Made by a program: the position numbers and the translations under genes. The notes beneath the pieces were generated by a model, which saw nothing but the letters and a program-made list of their open reading frames with translations, ran no database searches and was not told the DNA's origin. Positions 39,998-43,019 of a stretch of DNA of 43,019 nt are shown here, piece after piece (the stretch's first letter is position 1; each line of letters begins with the position of its first letter). This DNA comes from Bacillota bacterium (GTDB lineage Bacteria; Bacillota; Clostridia; Acetivibrionales; DSM-1351): positions 1 to 43,019 of the forward strand of contig JAEWMS010000009.1 of NCBI GenBank assembly GCA_023393115.1. Reading direction: 5' to 3'.

Positions 39998-41569
39998 TCA
40001 CTTTCCTCTCCTGTACTCGGAAGGTAACGCTTGTGCATACTGCTTGAATTTTCCGACAAAGTAATCAGTATCACAGTAACCTATGCTGGATGCTATATCG
40101 GCAATTTTCATATCTGTTCTTCTAAGAAGTCTTTTGGCCTGTTCTATTCTTTGAAGGTGTAAGAATTCATTGAACTGCATTCCGGTGTTTTTTTTGAAAA
40201 GCTTACCCAGATATACAGGATTTATATAAAAGAGCCTGGCTACCTTCTGAAGCTTTATATCATGATAAAAATTCTTTTTTACGTACTCCTTGACTTCATA
40301 AATTATGTCTTTTGATTTTTTATTCTTAAGCGTATTTATTAATACTGACGCCTCACAGCATAAATTAGTGAAGCTTTCCTTAATGTCCTGCATTGTACCT
40401 TTTCCTACACTCTCGCTTAAGCCGGAAATTATTTTTACACTATTATCTTCTGCCCCGTTAAGTTCTATTATCTGATTAAATATCTCCATTTCAATGTTCA
40501 GGATATATGCCCTGACTGCTTCAGGTGCTTTTTTTTTCAAATAAAAATCGAAGAATATTTCATTTATACATACTGCAACTTTGTCTGTTTCATAACCTTT
40601 TATCAGGTTAATCAATTTACCTACATCGATATTTAAGAAATCATAATTTAAAGATACATTTTCTATTTTCTCAAATAAAATTATTTGACCAAATCCTAAA
40701 AAAAATTTGTAAGCCATGGCCCTATCAGCCTGCCTGTACATCTCTTCGAGTACCTCAACACCCGCTCCCTTCCTACTTACCGAAACTGTAACACTGACTC
40801 TGCCTTCACTGCTGAAAGCTTCCCGGATACTGTGAATAATTTGTTCAAGATTGATGCCAGTATATTTATTATCCGGTAATACAATCCCGTATCTATTAAT
40901 ATCCTCTTCAAAAACATTCAGCTGGTATTCTATACCTACAACAGCTTCCAGTAAGCTGCGTATGGTATTCCTCCTGTCATATATCTCCCTTTCATCCAAA
41001 TCATCCATCCAGTCCTCAAAATTATCAATTTCAAGCATTATGAATCTGATTTCTTCACGCTTTTCCAGATTCAACAAAATTTCTACCCTACTAAAGAGGT
41101 TATCTTTTTTTTCGCCTTTAACAATTCTATTCATCAGACTATTGGAAATAAACTTGAGCTCCTGATCCTTTGCTTCATCAGATTTGCTCTCCAGAATATA
41201 CTCCTTATTCATTTTAGCCAGAACAGCGGTAAGCTCCTCTGTGTCAACAGGTTTCAGTATGTATTCGCTTACGTTATATTTCATGGCCTCCTGAACATAC
41301 TTAAACTCATTATATCCGCTCATAATAATAAATTTGGTTCTGAGGTGGAGCTCTTCCATAGTATGCTTAATCAACTGTAATCCGTTAATGACAGGCATAT
41401 TTATATCTGTAATGACAATGTGAGGATTCATGTGCATTATTATTTCGGTTGCATCTTCGCCGTTTGTGGCCGTACCGCAGACAGTACAGTTAAGCCTTTC
41501 CCAATCAAGCATGGTTTTTAATCCTTCTAAAACATATGGTTCATCATCAACAAGTAAGACTTTCAGCAT
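39998..41569 (-). CDS. YesN-type response regulator with AraC DNA-binding domain (RR1)
   Basis: 523 aa. Receiver domain LKVLLVDDEPYVLEGLKTML with Asp in IVITDINMPVINGL near residue 55 and FIIMSGYNEFKYVQEAMKYN. The C-terminal AraC domain is IKLQKVARLFYINPVYLGKL, FKKNTGMQFNEFLHLQRIEQ and IADIASSIGYCDTDYFVGKF. The start ATG at 41569 follows AAGGGGGCC; an in-frame extension of 22 codons upstream is not conserved. The stop lies 5 bp before the kinase start, so the two are tightly coupled. It is the first regulator of the operon and the closer to the GH5 gene. Confidence 0.92.
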   Translation of the reverse strand: MLKVLLVDDEPYVLEGLKTMLDWERLNCTVCGTATNGEDATEIIMHMNPHIVITDINMPVINGLQLIKHTMEELHLRTKFIIMSGYNEFKYVQEAMKYNVSEYILKPVDTEELTAVLAKMNKEYILESKSDEAKDQELKFISNSLMNRIVKGEKKDNLFSRVEILLNLEKREEIRFIMLEIDNFEDWMDDLDEREIYDRRNTIRSLLEAVVGIEYQLNVFEEDINRYGIVLPDNKYTGINLEQIIHSIREAFSSEGRVSVTVSVSRKGAGVEVLEEMYRQADRAMAYKFFLGFGQIILFEKIENVSLNYDFLNIDVGKLINLIKGYETDKVAVCINEIFFDFYLKKKAPEAVRAYILNIEMEIFNQIIELNGAEDNSVKIISGLSESVGKGTMQDIKESFTNLCCEASVLINTLKNKKSKDIIYEVKEYVKKNFYHDIKLQKVARLFYINPVYLGKLFKKNTGMQFNEFLHLQRIEQAKRLLRRTDMKIADIASSIGYCDTDYFVGKFKQYAQALPSEYRRGK

Positions 41570-41707
41570 TACACAGGCCCCCTTCAAATAACACTTTAAG
41601 GGCCTAGGATCTGCAAATATCCGTGGCCCTCTCAAGCAGTATACTTATTTAAAATTATGAACAAACGTTATTACATATCCCTGTCCAAAATACAATAATC
41701 AGCCTTA

Positions 41708-42742
41708 CTACCTGGCACTTATGATCTTTACCAGTTCTTTTGAAACTACCTGACTATTACTGTCTACAATTGAAAAGTTCATCAGCTTGTAACTCCAGCA
41801 TGCTCTGCCAATTTTTAGTTCCTTGAGAATACTTATAAAGTCCTTATGCCAGTTTAGTCTATCCTGTGCAGGTGCATGATCTATGACACCATACTCCCCG
41901 CAATACAGGGACTTGCCGGTTTTATCCAAAAACTCTCTTGCAGGTTGAAGATAACTTTCTAAAAGAGCTTTGTCCATAGTAATATCCTCCATTTCCTTAA
42001 CAGATTGAAATTGTGGGTATTTTTCACAGAACTCTTTTATACCGGTACATTTTCCGGGATATTTCTGTTCTCTATTAAAAAGTTTCGTCATCTCAAACCA
42101 ATGTGCCTTTTGATGAGTAAATACCATTGGTTCATAGAAATGAAAATTGTAAACTATTCTATCGTCATCAAATATGTCAAGGTTTTTCAGCTCAGAAACA
42201 GAATTGTAATTATTCCCTCCAATAATGATAACCCTCTCTTTGTCTATTTTCCGGATTGCGCCCACCAGTCTTTTCGACAGCAGGTTCCACCGGGTACTGT
42301 CCGGCTCTACAATTTCATTTAAAAGTTCAAAAATTAGGTTTTCTCTTTCATTAATATAGTGTCCTGCTATGACTTCCCATAGCTTGATAAGCCTGTCCTG
42401 TTGCTTTTCGTCCTGAAACAGCGTATTTCTTTCCAGTGAATCGAAACTATATCCGGAAGCCCGGTGTAAATCCAATATAAGATTCAGTCCAAATTCCTTA
42501 CACCAGGACAAACAGTTATCAATGTACTTAAAACCGTCTTTTTTATATTGGTATGGTGAAGTATCATCCTCGAAAACGGGATAATCAAAGGGAAGTCTAA
42601 TGTGGTCGAACCCCCATAATGCAATCTGTTCTATATCTTTTCGTTGAATAAAAGTATTAAAATGCTCAATATCATACTTTCTATATTGAGAAATCCAACC
42701 TCCCAGATTAATCCCTGCCTGGTATCTGTCCATTATTTTCAT
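41708..42742 (-). CDS. Glycoside hydrolase family 5 enzyme (cytosolic)
   Basis: 344 aa, one (beta/alpha)8 catalytic domain. Seen: GINLGGWISQYRKYD at the start, ALWGFDHIRLPFDYP near residue 42 (conserved Arg), LILDLHRASGYSFDS near residue 88 (the D-x-H-x-x-x-G strand), LIFELLNEIVEP with the acid/base Glu near residue 142, and SLYCGEYGVIDHAP with the nucleophile Glu near residue 291. There is no signal peptide, no dockerin and no binding module, so unlike cellulosomal GH5 enzymes it acts inside the cell. The start ATG follows GGGGAG. It heads the operon with the YesN/YesM genes and importer, so it most likely hydrolyses the imported beta-linked oligosaccharide. Confidence 0.92.
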   Translation of the reverse strand: MKIMDRYQAGINLGGWISQYRKYDIEHFNTFIQRKDIEQIALWGFDHIRLPFDYPVFEDDTSPYQYKKDGFKYIDNCLSWCKEFGLNLILDLHRASGYSFDSLERNTLFQDEKQQDRLIKLWEVIAGHYINERENLIFELLNEIVEPDSTRWNLLSKRLVGAIRKIDKERVIIIGGNNYNSVSELKNLDIFDDDRIVYNFHFYEPMVFTHQKAHWFEMTKLFNREQKYPGKCTGIKEFCEKYPQFQSVKEMEDITMDKALLESYLQPAREFLDKTGKSLYCGEYGVIDHAPAQDRLNWHKDFISILKELKIGRACWSYKLMNFSIVDSNSQVVSKELVKIISAR

Positions 42743-42798
42743 AGATATCTCCCCTTTGTATACTAACCGAAAATTTTTATAACATCATACTATATTAT

Positions 42799-42827
42799 TT
42801 TATAATTTTCCAGGTTTTTTCAGTTAA
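42799..42827 (-). promoter_or_regulatory. Candidate promoter of the GH5-YesN-YesM-importer operon
   Basis: On the minus strand TTAACT (42827-42822), a 17-bp spacer and TATAAA (42804-42799), about 57 bp upstream of the GH5 start. It lies on the GH5 side of the intron's 3' end, so the intron should not be spliced into this transcript. Confidence 0.5.
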
Positions 42828-42895
42828 ATAAAATAAAGGTTATAACCCTACAAATTTTACTTTGTCAGTCAAAAACATATCAATTCCTTTACTCT

Positions 42896-43019
42896 ATCGA
42901 ATAGGAGGTAGCTGATTATTTCAGCTACCGACCTTTCACACCACCGTACGTACCGTTCGGTATACGGCGGTTCAATAGAATTAACTTACTTTCATGTACT
43001 GTTCCAATAAAGATATTAA
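42896..43019 (-). mobile_element. Group II intron, 3' end (partial, runs off the right edge)
   Basis: Domain V is at 42940-42973 (34 nt, minus strand): GAACCGCCGTATACC, tetraloop GAAC, then GGTACGTACGGTGGT, with the CGC form of the catalytic triad. Domain VI follows as GGTAGCTGA-AATAA-TCAGCTACC (42929-42907). The sequence ends TCCTATTCGAT, an AY end, at 42896. The intron's 5' part and most of its reverse transcriptase lie beyond the window. It has the same orientation as the intron at the left edge and may be the same type. Confidence 0.85.
42981..43019 (-). CDS. Possible C-terminus of the intron-encoded reverse transcriptase
   Basis: Twelve codons enter from the right edge (LISLLEQYMKVS) and stop at 42981, eight bases before domain V. 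Intron ORFs normally end in domain IV at about this distance. The fragment is too short to identify by itself. Confidence 0.4.
   Translation of the reverse strand, partial: LISLLEQYMKVS

Noticed and set aside
1..43019. CRISPR arrays, tRNA and rRNA genes, prophage
   Set aside because: No regularly spaced repeats, no cloverleaf with TTCGA arm outside T-box leaders, no phage structural genes were found on reading.

Overview
The window looks like a piece of a low-GC Firmicute chromosome, most likely a cellulolytic clostridium of the Ruminiclostridium type. The grounds are AT-rich intergenic DNA, strong GGAGG ribosome sites, GTG/TTG starts, T-box leaders, YesM/YesN two-component systems beside a sugar ABC importer and a GH5 glycosidase, GTP-type PEP carboxykinase, and group II introns. 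No rRNA, tRNA, CRISPR array or prophage is visible. Both ends of the window lie inside group II introns on the minus strand: the 5' end of one at 1-120 and the 3' end of one at 42896-43019. This is what a contig bounded by multicopy introns would look like.

Layout. 1-4.1 kb: pantothenate genes panB-panC-panD (minus), preceded by an FMN-dependent alpha-hydroxy-acid dehydrogenase relative that shares a 51-bp leader with panD. 4.1-5.1 kb: wreckage of two GyrI/AraC-type regulators fused by a deletion. 5.4-12 kb: a ceramidase-like protein, a methyltransferase, two nucleotidyltransferase-fold proteins, a YetF/DUF421 membrane protein, a nitroreductase and a gutted chemotaxis receptor. 12-16.9 kb: decayed DNA, then a TetR-CPBP protease pair behind a perfect 30-bp palindrome, a PNPOx-type protein, an overlapping MerR-DUF6273 pair and a PepSY protein. 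17.3-19.4 kb: archaeal-type aspartyl-tRNA synthetase behind two tandem T-boxes, both read as Asp (GAC) specifiers. 19.5-24.7 kb: a ClC transporter, a dead IS3-family element beside a degenerate copy of the 5' end of a YyaL/DUF255 gene, then the intact YyaL gene. 24.7-28.8 kb: TlpA-like thioredoxin plus CcdA, and TldE plus TldD. 29-32.5 kb: pckA and a duplicated P-loop protein whose N-terminal Walker A is degenerate.

32.6-42.8 kb is one functional block on the minus strand, probably read from a promoter at 42.8 kb: cytosolic GH5 glycosidase, YesN response regulator, YesM sensor kinase, second YesN regulator, lipoprotein sugar-binding protein, and LplB- and LplC-type permeases. The kinase would sense a sugar or envelope signal and the regulators would switch on uptake of an oligosaccharide, which the GH5 enzyme then cleaves in the cytosol. 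No ABC ATPase is encoded here, so a shared ATPase elsewhere is expected.

The most notable points are the duplicated panD/FMN-enzyme leader, the tandem Asp T-boxes, the kinase flanked by two full-length response regulators, the large imperfect palindrome at 3969-4116, the operator-like palindrome before the TetR gene, and a run of identifiable gene remnants. I see no single system that I can show to be undescribed. All family assignments come from reading motifs by eye; no database search was run.
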